A stretch of DNA of 64,000 nt, taken from assembly GCA_051967755.1 (NCBI GenBank), contig JBQDYD010000007.1, forward strand, positions 1 through 64,000, in the 5' to 3' direction. Shown here in pieces: positions 27,190-36,694 of the stretch (within the stretch, counting starts at the first letter, position 1; each line of letters opens with the position of its first letter). This DNA comes from UBA1672 sp051967755. Its GTDB lineage: Bacteria > Pseudomonadota > Alphaproteobacteria > Micavibrionales > Micavibrionaceae. The notes under the pieces were generated by a model, which saw only the letters and a program-made list of their open reading frames with translations, had not been told where the DNA came from and did not search any database. A program made the position numbers and the translations under genes.

Positions 27190-28557
27190 ATGAGCTCAGC
27201 AGAAGATCCAAAAGAACGCAATACTTTGGGCGGCCGTATGAAAAGATATGGTCAGGTTTCCGGCACCATGGCCAACCTTGCGATAAAACTTGCGGGAGAG
27301 CGATATCTGGGATTGGGCATTGATCGCCCTGAACACGCAGAAAAGCTCATGAGATCGCTTGGGAATTTAAAAGGCCCCCTTATGAAGGTCGGTCAGATTT
27401 TATCAACCATACCTGAGGCATTGCCCAGCGAATACGCAACGGAATTTCAACAATTACAGTCCAATGCCCCGCCGATGGGCTGGCCGTTTGTCAGGCGCCG
27501 CATGAAAACTGAATTAGGCGCGGACTGGCAAAGCAAATTCAAGTCTTTTGAACAAGACGCAGCCGCCGCAGCCAGCTTAGGCCAAGTTCACAGAGCGATC
27601 TCTCATGATGACAGAAATCTGGCCTGTAAACTTCAATATCCTGATATGCAGTCCGCCATTGATGCAGACCTAAACCAGTTAAAAATCATCTTTTCTTTAT
27701 ATGAGCGTTACGACAAAGCGATTAAAACCAAGCAAATTCACACCGAGCTTGCCGAACGCTTGAAAGAGGAGCTGGATTACACGCTCGAGGCAAAATACAC
27801 AAAACTCTATGGGCACATGCTGCGCGATGAAAAACACGTACATGTCCCCGAAGTCATCGATGAACTATCAACTGATCGCCTGCTGACCAGTTCATGGATG
27901 GATGGCTCCCCTATTCTTGGGTATATCGAAGAAGACACAGAAGTACGCAACACAATCGCGATGAACATGTTCCGTGCATGGTATGTACCGCTTTATAATT
28001 ATGGCATCATTCATGGTGATCCGCATTTAGGCAATTACACCATCCGCGATGATCTATCGATCAACCTGCTCGATTTTGGCTGTGTTCGTATTTTCCCTGT
28101 TAAATTCGTCGGCGGTGTCGTTGACCTATACCGCGCACTTCAAAATGACGATATAGATCTGGCGGTACACGCTTATGAGACATGGGGCTTTAAAGGGCTA
28201 TCCAAAGAACAAATCGAAACACTGAACATTTGGGCAAACTTCTTATACGGCCCAATCCTAGAAGATGCCGTAAGACCAATCGGTGAAATCACGAATGGCG
28301 TATATGGCCGTGAGATTGCCGAAAAGGTACATAAAAAGCTACGTGAGGTTGGCGGCGTGCAAGTCCCGCGTGAGTTTGTCTTTATGGATCGCGCTGCACT
28401 TGGCCTTGGCTCTGTTTTCTTGCACCTTAAGGCAGAGATTAACTGGTATCGCGTCTTTAACGAACTTATTGATGGGCTTGATATAGCGCAGCTTGAAAAA
28501 ACCCAAAATGAAGCACTGGACAAGTTTGGGATTACAAACCCGAATACAGCAGAATAA
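27190..28557 (+). CDS. ABC1/UbiB-family atypical kinase
   Basis: A 455-residue member of the ABC1/UbiB/AarF kinase-like family (PF03109), ATPases tied to ubiquinone biosynthesis and lipid homeostasis. The defining KxGQ motif is KVGQILS near residue 67, and the Ala-rich loop replacing the glycine loop is AAAAASLGQVHRA near 125. The catalytic-loop equivalent is HGDPHLGNY near 277 and the metal-binding one LLDFGCV near 293. No C-terminal membrane helices are seen, unlike classic UbiB. It stands alone, so a specific role is not implied. Confidence 0.9.
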   Translation: MSSAEDPKERNTLGGRMKRYGQVSGTMANLAIKLAGERYLGLGIDRPEHAEKLMRSLGNLKGPLMKVGQILSTIPEALPSEYATEFQQLQSNAPPMGWPFVRRRMKTELGADWQSKFKSFEQDAAAAASLGQVHRAISHDDRNLACKLQYPDMQSAIDADLNQLKIIFSLYERYDKAIKTKQIHTELAERLKEELDYTLEAKYTKLYGHMLRDEKHVHVPEVIDELSTDRLLTSSWMDGSPILGYIEEDTEVRNTIAMNMFRAWYVPLYNYGIIHGDPHLGNYTIRDDLSINLLDFGCVRIFPVKFVGGVVDLYRALQNDDIDLAVHAYETWGFKGLSKEQIETLNIWANFLYGPILEDAVRPIGEITNGVYGREIAEKVHKKLREVGGVQVPREFVFMDRAALGLGSVFLHLKAEINWYRVFNELIDGLDIAQLEKTQNEALDKFGITNPNTAE

Positions 28558-28570
28558 CAGTTACTGCCAC

Positions 28571-28590
28571 TGTGGATAAAACCATCCACA
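28571..28590. promoter_or_regulatory. Inverted repeat containing a perfect DnaA box
   Basis: TGTGGAT-AAAACC-ATCCACA is a perfect 7-bp inverted repeat just after the ABC1 kinase gene. TGTGGATAA (28571-28579) is the complement of the consensus DnaA box TTATCCACA, and a looser ATCCACATATCCCCAC follows. It may be a DnaA titration or regulation site upstream of the fibre gene at 28706, or only a weak hairpin after the kinase gene. Confidence 0.4.
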
Positions 28591-28705
28591 TATCCCCACG
28601 AATACAGTCATAAACCTTTGTTTTTATGTGTTTTAAGACGCATTTTCCCGCATAATTTTATTGCGTACATCATGCGCTTCATAAAATCAAAGGACCGCAT
28701 TCGTC

Positions 28706-31700
28706 ATGCATATAGGGGAAAAACCAAAAGCACACAGCCACAACCCGGAATCAGGGAATATATTTTTTACGCTGTTCGGCGCCGTTATTATTGTCGGCTT
28801 GCTTGGTACAATCATTATGTCCACGATGCGTGGCCCCCTCACCACAATGGTGGAGGTACAAACCCGTACCAAAGCCGAAATCGAAATGGACATCGCATCA
28901 AAGCTTGTTTTGCTGGAAGCAACGCAGTTACCTGATGATGGTGATTGTGACGCGGACGGTTTTGTTGAGCCGCTGGAATATCTGGATGCCGGCGGCGCTG
29001 GCCCGACGGGCGGCGGATTTCTGCCGACGGCTGTGTCCTCCTCTCGTATAGACCCGTGGGGCATTGAATTCGGATATTGCGGGTGGGATGCCGGGGCTGT
29101 CACAGGCTCCATCGGTTGTGATATTAACTCAAACGGAACAAGCGAAAGGCTGAACGGAAATGGTGATCCGGGGGATGAAACATATACGGTCATTGCCGTT
29201 ATATCCGCAGGGCCCGATCAGATTTTCCAAACAACATGTTCAGGCGGTGCATCCCCTTCCATCACAAAAGGCGGGGATGATATTGTTTCGCAATTTTCTT
29301 ATGGCGCGGCGATTGCGGCAACAAATGGATTGTGGAACATCAAAAGCGGCGATCCGTCGATTGCAGAAATCGACAAAAACCTTGAGGTAACAGGCGGCGC
29401 AGCCTTCACAGGTGGCATTGACCTTACCGCCAGTTCTGCCGCATTACGCCTTGGTGCCGCGTCGATGCTCTTCCCCGATCAAACAACCCTGTCCACCTGT
29501 AACGCGGCCAATAACGGCCTTGTTCGTGTTAATACCACCCCCAACCCGGACGTGCTGGAATTATGCGATTCCGTTAATGGATGGGTGTCTATATCAAACG
29601 GGTTTTGGTCAGGCGGCTCAGGCAATGATATTTATTACAACACCGGCACACCACAAGTCGGCATCGGCACAACAACCCCAGGCAGCACATTAGAAGTCAG
29701 CGGTGATGTCAGTATTTCCGACGTCTTGAATGTCGCAAACGGATTTAACCTGACAGGCGGTGACGCCGCAATCGCCAATAACATGACGGTTACGGGCACA
29801 ATTGGGGTTACAGGGCAAACATCTTTGGGGCTGTTACAGGCCTCTGGTGATGTTGTCTTTGACAGTGCCCTTTCCGTTGACGGGCAAGTCATCTTTGAAA
29901 ATGATCTGGACCTGCGGGACTCCATGGCAAACTCAGACGGTGACGTCACGATTGACGATGCCCTGCACGTCACCAGTGGCGATGTGACAATTGATGATAA
30001 CCTAATTGTGGTTGGCTCATCCGACCTTCAAAACACCATCATCAATACAACAGGTGATGTCACACTCGATGATACCGCCGTGATAACGGGAACACTTGAT
30101 GCACAGGGTGCTATCTCTGATTCAACGGGTAATCTTACACTCAGTGATGATGTCGATATCTCGGGCGACCTCGATGTAACGGGCGATATTGACGGCACAA
30201 ACCTCTCTGCCGGTGTTGCCGTCAATGCAGGGACAACCATCAATGTGAACGGCGATATTCTTGGCCCCCCGCTCAGCTGTACGTCGGTACAAAAATTGGA
30301 ATGGAACCCCGGATCAGGCTGGTCATGTGTAACCGACCTGCAGGGTGGATCAGGTGGCGGCATTCCCGCACTGGATGATGTCAGTGACGTCGCCGCACCA
30401 ACCCCCGCGAACGGGGATTGTATCGTTTACAATAACGTTTCAGGAAATTGGGAAAGCGCCGCATGCGCAGGGATCGCCGCGGGGGTTTTTGAAATTGTAT
30501 CCAACGTTGCGCGCGTTAAATCCTCTGCCGGGTCATATGCCAATGATGATTTGGTATTCGGATCAGACCAACTGGCCGAAGACACAGGAAACGCCGATGA
30601 TGATGCGCGCCTGTTTTTTGATAAATCCAAAGCGGCCTTCCGCGTTGGTGATAGCGAAAATACAACTGTCTGGAATGATGCCAACGTCGGCACCAACAGC
30701 ATCGCCATCGGATCACAACTAACCGCAAGCGGAAGCTACTCCACGGCACTTGGCAGAGAGGCCATCGCGGCCAATACTGACACATTGGCAATCGGCCTGG
30801 GCACAGCAGCAGGCGCCGATCCGCAAGTATCAGGCACATCATCCATCGGCATATTTATGGGCGACCAAAGCGGTGCAAATGTATCATCGGCCAATACCAT
30901 GGCCATTTTGGGCGGCGCTGTTGCTATTGGCTCAACCGCGGCCTCAACCTCAGGGTCACAGCCATTGGAATTGGACGTAACAGGTGATATCGGCGCAAAT
31001 AATTATTGTGATGCGGATGGTAATAATTGCTTCACGGCGGCAGGCGTATCCGGGGGGATTTGGACGGATAACACCACATATATTTCGCGCCAAAACCTTA
31101 GCGTCATCAACACAGGACAAACCAGCACAACGGCGAACCTTGATGGTGACGGCACGCGTGCATTATACGACCCGAATAAAGCGGCCTTACGGGGCGGTAC
31201 AATCAGCGGGGGGAACACCGCATGGCAGGATATAAATATCGGCAATAACAGTATCGGTTGGGGGCAAAATACACTCGCCAGCGGCCCGGGCAGCATCGCC
31301 CTTGGCTATGAAGTCAGCGCCACAGGCGATTATGCCATCGCACTTGGCGGGTCAGGCACATCTGCCGTCGCCAATAATGCGATTGCAATCGGCAGCGACC
31401 TCGGCGCGGCCAGCACAGGCAGCATTGCCATCGGGCACGGAAACGTAATTTCAGGCGGAACAAATGCCATGGCGATCGGTACGAATGCCCGCACCAGCGG
31501 AGATTATTCCGCGTCCATAGGGCTCGGCGCGGCTGCAGGAACATTCCCGATAGTCTCAGGTGTCAATTCACTCGGTATATTCATGGGCGATCAATCCGGC
31601 TACGACCTCAGCGACAGCAACTTTATGGCCTTGGTTGGCGGTGACTTCCTGATTGATGATGACGGCACCGCGGGATCACAAGGATGTATCAGATATACAG

Positions 31701-33130
31701 AAGGCACAGGGCTGGAATATTCCAATGATTGCGCAGGCTTTACCCCCTTCACCTCCCTCGGAAACTTATGGACCGACAACACCACATATATCAGCCGCAC
31801 AGGCAATGTAATGGTTGACGGCACCTTTGCCACCTCCCCCGCATTCACACCTACAGGTGCAGGAACGCGCATGTTCTTCTACCCACGAAAATCCGCATTC
31901 CGCGCAGGCACCGTGAACGGTACGGAATGGGATGATGGGAATATCGGAAATTACAGTATCGCGATGGGCTCTCAAGCCACGGCAAGCAACACCTCCGCTT
32001 TTGCGGTCGGCTTTCAACCCACGGCAAGCGGTGATGGCTCTATCGCGCTTGGGTTTCAATCAATCGCCAGCGGCGATAACAGTGTTGCAATCGGGCAAAA
32101 AACAACCGTATCAGGCGAAGATTCTATGGCCATAGGCCTTGGCTTTCCCAGCGGTGCATCACCAGCCGTATCAGGGAACAATTCACTTGGTATCTTCATG
32201 GGCGATCATGCAGGCGAAAACTTATCGCAGGCGAACACTATGGCTGTGTTTGGCGGTAATATGGGGATAGGTACACTCGCCCCCTCCAGCCTGCTCCATT
32301 TGCAAGATGGGGATATGATGCTTGGCGATACAGCCGATGCGGAACGTAATATACTCATTGAAAGAAACGGCACGACCATAGGGCAAATCGGAACGGCGAA
32401 TAGTGATTTAACCATCCAAGCCTTAAACAATGAGGTTATTCGCATCGTACCTGGCGGCGGTATTACCGATGGCGGAATAGTCATCCTTGATAACGGCGAT
32501 GTTGGTATCGGCACCGCAGGCCCTGTGGCAGAATTGGACATAAGCGGCACAGGCGCGCTGATCACACCGCGCGGTACAGAAGCACAGCGCCCCACGGCCG
32601 TTGATGGCATGATCAGATATAAAACTGATGTCGGATCCTCTGCGATTGGCTTTGAGGTTCGCGAAGCTGGCGCATGGGTGGCGATGGGGGCATCGGTTTC
32701 AGATAAACGCCTGAAAGAAAATATTCAGCCCCTGAGTGGACAAGACATCCTCAATCGCCTGCAGGATATTAAAACCTATCGCTATACGATGAAAAATGAC
32801 CAAACACATCGCCTCCAATATGGTGTGATTGCACAGGAATTAATGGACACCTTCCCCGAACTGGTTAACGGCACCCCCGATGATGAGAATAATATGATGT
32901 CTGTGAAATATGTTGGCCTGATCGCGCCGATGATTGAGGCAACAAAAGAGCTAAAGAAGGAAAATAATCAATTAAGAGCAGAATTAGATGCCTTAAAAGA
33001 ACAGGTGCAAACCCTAAACCATCATGCTTTTAGCAAAACAGACAAAGCCAGTATGATGCCTTACTTGCTTGTTATGTTCGCCATGCTGTCTTGTGTGGTT
33101 GCACATGGATTGTTTCGCCGCGCATCTTAA
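28706..33130 (+). CDS. Giant fibre protein: pilin-like N-terminus, YadA-like head repeats, peptidase S74 chaperone domain
   Basis: A 1474-residue surface-fibre candidate. Residues 1-17 are polar and end in SG; 19-40 are a hydrophobic helix (FFTLFGAVIIVG) like a type IV pilin stem but lacking Glu at position 5. A DPWG motif at 116-119 and paired Cys recall pseudopilin heads. Residues about 320-510 are short repeats of the GDVTIDDxLxVxG type. Residues about 594-1190 form three long modules rich in YadA/hemagglutinin-head units (SIAIGSQLTASG, SIALGFQSIASG). Ser1332 begins SDKRLKENI, the start of a peptidase S74 intramolecular chaperone that trims itself from trimeric phage tail spikes; a coiled coil (about 1405-1435) and a membrane helix (about 1450-1469) follow. 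No phage genes are nearby. Likely a trimeric, cell-anchored adhesin. Confidence 0.85.
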   Translation: MHIGEKPKAHSHNPESGNIFFTLFGAVIIVGLLGTIIMSTMRGPLTTMVEVQTRTKAEIEMDIASKLVLLEATQLPDDGDCDADGFVEPLEYLDAGGAGPTGGGFLPTAVSSSRIDPWGIEFGYCGWDAGAVTGSIGCDINSNGTSERLNGNGDPGDETYTVIAVISAGPDQIFQTTCSGGASPSITKGGDDIVSQFSYGAAIAATNGLWNIKSGDPSIAEIDKNLEVTGGAAFTGGIDLTASSAALRLGAASMLFPDQTTLSTCNAANNGLVRVNTTPNPDVLELCDSVNGWVSISNGFWSGGSGNDIYYNTGTPQVGIGTTTPGSTLEVSGDVSISDVLNVANGFNLTGGDAAIANNMTVTGTIGVTGQTSLGLLQASGDVVFDSALSVDGQVIFENDLDLRDSMANSDGDVTIDDALHVTSGDVTIDDNLIVVGSSDLQNTIINTTGDVTLDDTAVITGTLDAQGAISDSTGNLTLSDDVDISGDLDVTGDIDGTNLSAGVAVNAGTTINVNGDILGPPLSCTSVQKLEWNPGSGWSCVTDLQGGSGGGIPALDDVSDVAAPTPANGDCIVYNNVSGNWESAACAGIAAGVFEIVSNVARVKSSAGSYANDDLVFGSDQLAEDTGNADDDARLFFDKSKAAFRVGDSENTTVWNDANVGTNSIAIGSQLTASGSYSTALGREAIAANTDTLAIGLGTAAGADPQVSGTSSIGIFMGDQSGANVSSANTMAILGGAVAIGSTAASTSGSQPLELDVTGDIGANNYCDADGNNCFTAAGVSGGIWTDNTTYISRQNLSVINTGQTSTTANLDGDGTRALYDPNKAALRGGTISGGNTAWQDINIGNNSIGWGQNTLASGPGSIALGYEVSATGDYAIALGGSGTSAVANNAIAIGSDLGAASTGSIAIGHGNVISGGTNAMAIGTNARTSGDYSASIGLGAAAGTFPIVSGVNSLGIFMGDQSGYDLSDSNFMALVGGDFLIDDDGTAGSQGCIRYTEGTGLEYSNDCAGFTPFTSLGNLWTDNTTYISRTGNVMVDGTFATSPAFTPTGAGTRMFFYPRKSAFRAGTVNGTEWDDGNIGNYSIAMGSQATASNTSAFAVGFQPTASGDGSIALGFQSIASGDNSVAIGQKTTVSGEDSMAIGLGFPSGASPAVSGNNSLGIFMGDHAGENLSQANTMAVFGGNMGIGTLAPSSLLHLQDGDMMLGDTADAERNILIERNGTTIGQIGTANSDLTIQALNNEVIRIVPGGGITDGGIVILDNGDVGIGTAGPVAELDISGTGALITPRGTEAQRPTAVDGMIRYKTDVGSSAIGFEVREAGAWVAMGASVSDKRLKENIQPLSGQDILNRLQDIKTYRYTMKNDQTHRLQYGVIAQELMDTFPELVNGTPDDENNMMSVKYVGLIAPMIEATKELKKENNQLRAELDALKEQVQTLNHHAFSKTDKASMMPYLLVMFAMLSCVVAHGLFRRAS
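30484..32277 (+). repeat. Three diverged tandem modules inside the fibre gene
   Basis: Three in-frame modules of roughly 170-240 codons run from about 30484, 31058 and 31766. Modules 2 and 3 open with WTDNTTYISR. All share an R-x-FYDPxKxAxRxG-like segment, a xIGNxSIAxGxQ block of head repeats, then VSGxxSLGIFMGDQSG and MAxxGG. They differ in the number of SIAIG units. The divergence indicates old duplications, not recent recombination. Confidence 0.85.
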
Positions 33131-34164
33131 TCTTCGCTTGGCGGCGGTGGTGGCGGAAGTTCAGAATCCTTGATTTCCGCATTACGCAACCGTTTCCAAA
33201 TATATGGCGCACTTCCGCACCTGATATCAGAAACATCATTATTATCCGCACGCCCGTAACGTGCCTCTATTTTGCGCAGCTTTTCACGGATGCTCTTATC
33301 CTGAGGATCAAGCATCGTATCATCCCATTCAATTCTGGACATAAATTTAGGGCGTTCTTTCGCAGGAATACGCGCGATTATATCATCCACCCCAGCGCAA
33401 CGAAGTGATGCCGCTATTGCCCCCTGATCAAGCCCCTTAACGTCAGCACTAAAAATCTTAACATTCGTTTCAAATATATCTAATGCGTGCTTTTCATACA
33501 TTACGCGATGCGAACCACGATACCATTCTTTAAAACAATTCGCTGCTGCGCGCGCTTCATCAAAACCGCTCTCCAAATCAGCATCGTAAAACAACGCCAA
33601 CGCGCTCCATTCCCTTGACTTCAGCAATCCATCCCAGCCCGATGCATCCCCTTTATCCTTCAATGCCCAACAGGTTCTGATCGCCTCAATCTGTGCCCAT
33701 GCTTCGCAGAACAACAATGATACAATGTGGCTTTTTGCATCCAAAACAACAGGTAAACGCCCCTTTTCTTTTAAAGGAGTAAAATAAATACCCAGAGAAT
33801 CCTGATAGAAATGCATAACTTCATGCAGAAAGCTGTGTTTATTGGCATCCTCGCCGGCAAACATCGACAAACGTATCTTACATATCATAAGGCCACGTTC
33901 CGACATGGCCCAAAATCCGTTCGAAAACTGTTGCTGTTTTAGCGTCGAGTCAAGCGGCTCAGTACTTAGATATGTGGGCGTATATGCACCCGCCCCGCCG
34001 AAAGGGGAATAGCGAACCCTATGCCCGTAATCCAACAAATCATGAATAATCGCAGCAAAGTACGAATCTTTCATGGCGAAATCTAATAATCTTTGTGATT
34101 TATTCAGGCGTAAATTATCCATCTTGCTTTTATGCTCTGCCCCTATCTTACAGTCAACAAACAA
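33127..34164 (-). CDS. Putative zinc metallopeptidase-like protein (HEVMH)
   Basis: A 345-residue protein with no signal peptide. HEVMH at 114-118 is an HExxH zinc site and Glu154 in FCEAWAQIE is well placed as the third ligand, the gluzincin pattern seen in DUF6782-like putative peptidases. The C-terminus is a proline run (PPPPPP) and acids. I keep the TTG at 34164 because AAGGGACAGGGA lies directly upstream; ATG at 34122 is possible. It overlaps the fibre gene's stop by 4 bases and converges on it. Activity and substrate unknown. Confidence 0.68.
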   Translation of the reverse strand: MFVDCKIGAEHKSKMDNLRLNKSQRLLDFAMKDSYFAAIIHDLLDYGHRVRYSPFGGAGAYTPTYLSTEPLDSTLKQQQFSNGFWAMSERGLMICKIRLSMFAGEDANKHSFLHEVMHFYQDSLGIYFTPLKEKGRLPVVLDAKSHIVSLLFCEAWAQIEAIRTCWALKDKGDASGWDGLLKSREWSALALFYDADLESGFDEARAAANCFKEWYRGSHRVMYEKHALDIFETNVKIFSADVKGLDQGAIAASLRCAGVDDIIARIPAKERPKFMSRIEWDDTMLDPQDKSIREKLRKIEARYGRADNNDVSDIRCGSAPYIWKRLRNAEIKDSELPPPPPPSED

Positions 34165-34247
34165 TCCCTGTCCCTTGCGATTACAAATGGTAAACTAATT
34201 ATCTCAGTGCTAGGAAAATAGTAACGAATTACCGTATATTATAAATT

Positions 34248-34610
34248 ATGGCACAGCAGAGAAATATTAATTCTATTATTTCGATATTTATTTCGCTCAG
34301 CGTTATTTTATGTCTCGTTGCGATGCTTACGCTTGTGGCTGTCTATCCTCAATATTCTTACACAGGGGAACAAACACAATATGCCGTTGTATTTCCGCCC
34401 AGCATATCGCCAACAGACATCTACACCCAAATCACAACCTCAGATGGAACACCGATACGCAGCGGTACATTTGATTTTATTATGATCGCAGCCTCCGACA
34501 ACCCTGAGTTTATAACAAACATCCGAAAGTTAGGTGCAATTTTAGTTTTCTCGCCTATAATAAAGGGAGGATGCCTGATAGAAAATCACGCCCGTTTCAG
34601 AAAGAAATAA
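34248..34610 (+). CDS. Small hypothetical membrane-anchored protein
   Basis: A 120-residue protein with one helix at about 9-33 and a short extracytoplasmic domain. No clear ribosome-binding site precedes the ATG, but a TATTATAAA stretch sits just before it, so a leaderless transcript is possible. It lies 12 bases before the chemoreceptor gene on the same strand and may be co-transcribed with it. No family recognised. Confidence 0.6.
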   Translation: MAQQRNINSIISIFISLSVILCLVAMLTLVAVYPQYSYTGEQTQYAVVFPPSISPTDIYTQITTSDGTPIRSGTFDFIMIAASDNPEFITNIRKLGAILVFSPIIKGGCLIENHARFRKK

Positions 34611-34622
34611 AGGATATAATCA

Positions 34623-36089
34623 ATGCATAACCACACTGATTCCGTTCGACAGTACCAGAAATATGTCACCTATTTTATCGCCGCTCATATTCCTATTTTT
34701 GCGATAAGCGCGGTTATATTCAAATTTTCGCTGACAACCCCTTTGGTCCTTCAGGCTGTCCTAAGCGCTGTGGCCTTCTTCGGATTCTCTCTATACCACA
34801 AACAACGCGCGCTCAGTCTTGATCTAACGACCATACCATTGGTTCTGACACCCGGGGTGCTGGTGTTTATGTTAGAAGGGCAAGCATGGCAATTAGATGC
34901 TCATATGTATTTCTTCGCATCCCTCGCGATGGTTATCGCGTTCAAATCCTTGCGCGCCGCATTCATGGCAACGGTTGCCATTGCCGTACACCATCTTAGT
35001 TTAAACTTCTTACTCCCATATGCCGTATTCCCTGAGGGCGCAGACTTCACACGCGTTATATTCCACGCAGTGATTGTGATCGTAGAGGCCGGCGTTATCT
35101 TATTTACAATTCGCAGCCTCTTGCAAAATGATGCCGCGGTTAAAGCAGAAAGTGATGCTGCAAATAATGCCTTAGAACAAGCCAATAAAGCCAAATCATT
35201 ACAAGAAGAAGCCGAAAAACGCGCAGAAATACAGCGTCAGAAAACGATGAGCGATATCGCCACAGATTTCGATAGGCAAGTTGGCGGATTAATTGACTCT
35301 CTGGCCGCCGCATCCACTGAATTACAAGCAACGGCGGAGACCATGCAAGGCGTGGCGGATAAAACCTCAAGCGATACTGAAACAGTTTCCCTTTCCTCCG
35401 CAGAGGCATCAGAAAATGTAAATACTGTGGCCTCCGCAATGGAAGAAATGTCCGCAAGTGCAAGTGAAGTTGCAAGTCAGATGGTATCTGTAAAAAGCAA
35501 ATCGACCGATACCGCACAAAATGCACAAACCGCAAACGATACCGTTTCTAACCTGGATCAATTGGTCGATAATATCGGAGAGGTCGTCACCTCTATTCAA
35601 GACATCGCAGAGCAAACCAACCTCCTCGCGTTAAACGCAACAATAGAAGCAGCCAGAGCGGGCGAAGCCGGCAAAGGCTTTGCGGTCGTCGCCGACGAAG
35701 TTAAAAAATTAGCGAGCGAAACATCAACAAAAACAGAAGAAATCAGCGGCCGTATCACAGACATACAAAACGCAACAAAAGCAACCGTCGACGCAATGCA
35801 ACGGATTATTACCAACATCTCTGATATCGATAGTTCAATGACTGGCGTATCTGCCGCGATAGAAGAACAAAACGCGACAACAAACGAAATTGTCCGCAGT
35901 ATTTCCGGCGCATCAATGGGTGTTAAGCGTGTATCGGAAATTATTATGGATGTACAAAACGGCGCAGAACAAACCGGAGTATCCTCCGATACCGTCCTGA
36001 CAGCCGCAAATGAAATGGCACAACTCTCTGAAAACCTTAAAAAGGCGGTAGATGATTTTCTACTTCAGATCAGTACAAACGATTCTTAA
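34623..36089 (+). CDS. Methyl-accepting chemotaxis protein with six-helix membrane sensor
   Basis: A 488-residue chemoreceptor. The N-terminal 165 residues hold about six membrane helices with very short loops and no large periplasmic sensor, so it probably senses a membrane or cytoplasmic cue. A coiled coil (about 170-205) leads to the MCPsignal domain (PF00015). The hairpin tip DIAEQTNLLALNATIEAARAGE and GKGFAVVADEVKKLA (about 325-365) is the CheA/CheW contact and is intact. No HAMP domain is evident. No CheA, CheW or flagellar gene lies in the window. Confidence 0.93.
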   Translation: MHNHTDSVRQYQKYVTYFIAAHIPIFAISAVIFKFSLTTPLVLQAVLSAVAFFGFSLYHKQRALSLDLTTIPLVLTPGVLVFMLEGQAWQLDAHMYFFASLAMVIAFKSLRAAFMATVAIAVHHLSLNFLLPYAVFPEGADFTRVIFHAVIVIVEAGVILFTIRSLLQNDAAVKAESDAANNALEQANKAKSLQEEAEKRAEIQRQKTMSDIATDFDRQVGGLIDSLAAASTELQATAETMQGVADKTSSDTETVSLSSAEASENVNTVASAMEEMSASASEVASQMVSVKSKSTDTAQNAQTANDTVSNLDQLVDNIGEVVTSIQDIAEQTNLLALNATIEAARAGEAGKGFAVVADEVKKLASETSTKTEEISGRITDIQNATKATVDAMQRIITNISDIDSSMTGVSAAIEEQNATTNEIVRSISGASMGVKRVSEIIMDVQNGAEQTGVSSDTVLTAANEMAQLSENLKKAVDDFLLQISTNDS

Positions 36090-36125
36090 TCAAAATGTCA
36101 TTGAAACCTAAGACTGGAATCGGGG

Positions 36126-36521
36126 CTATTTCTTTTCCCCGATACGGCAATGACGGTCAACGCAGACCGCATGCATTTCCGTTTCATGATGCGGTGATGA
36201 CACACAATTGATTGTCGCACCATAAATCATCGCCGCGCGCTCATAGCAACTTTTGGCCATATAAGCAATTGCCACCTGATCACCACATGCACCCGCGGCA
36301 ATCACACAATCAGAATCTGCATAACATTCTGCAAAAACATCGGGGTGCTCGTTCAAGATGTGTTCCGCCATTTCACGCTTTACCGGATAGTCCGTTTCAT
36401 CGGAATCAATCGGCGAACAATACTGCAACAGATCAATCACTTGCGGGCTGGGAACACTTTCCGCATAAGAACACACGGGCGCAAAAAGGCCAACAATCAG
36501 AATTAATATTACAAGCCTCAA
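36126..36521 (-). CDS. Small secreted Cys-rich protein
   Basis: A 131-residue protein with a signal peptide cleaved near SYA-E (about 20). The mature part has eight Cys, including an ECYADSDCVIAAGACGD stretch, suggesting periplasmic disulfides. No family recognised. Its 3' end lies in a hairpin (ATCGGGG/CCCCGAT, 36119-36143) shared with the end of the convergent chemoreceptor gene. Confidence 0.65.
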   Translation of the reverse strand: MRLVILILIVGLFAPVCSYAESVPSPQVIDLLQYCSPIDSDETDYPVKREMAEHILNEHPDVFAECYADSDCVIAAGACGDQVAIAYMAKSCYERAAMIYGATINCVSSPHHETEMHAVCVDRHCRIGEKK

Positions 36522-36694
36522 AAGCTGCTCCTCACATTTAAAAACACTCTATATTACCACAAATATATGACACCTGATTACGTCGATATGTTCACAGTGG
36601 TTTTACAAACATTTTACACACCATAGCACTAATTTTATTTCCTATATCAAGAAATTATCATACCATTACACCCTAAACCTAAGGGTGTAAATCG

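Noticed and set aside
30484..32277. CRISPR or recent tandem duplication
   Set aside because: The repeats are protein-level and much diverged at the DNA level, with no constant repeat-spacer pattern.
28706..33130. Prophage tail fibre
   Set aside because: No other phage gene lies near; the protein has membrane segments at both ends and neighbours are chromosomal housekeeping genes.
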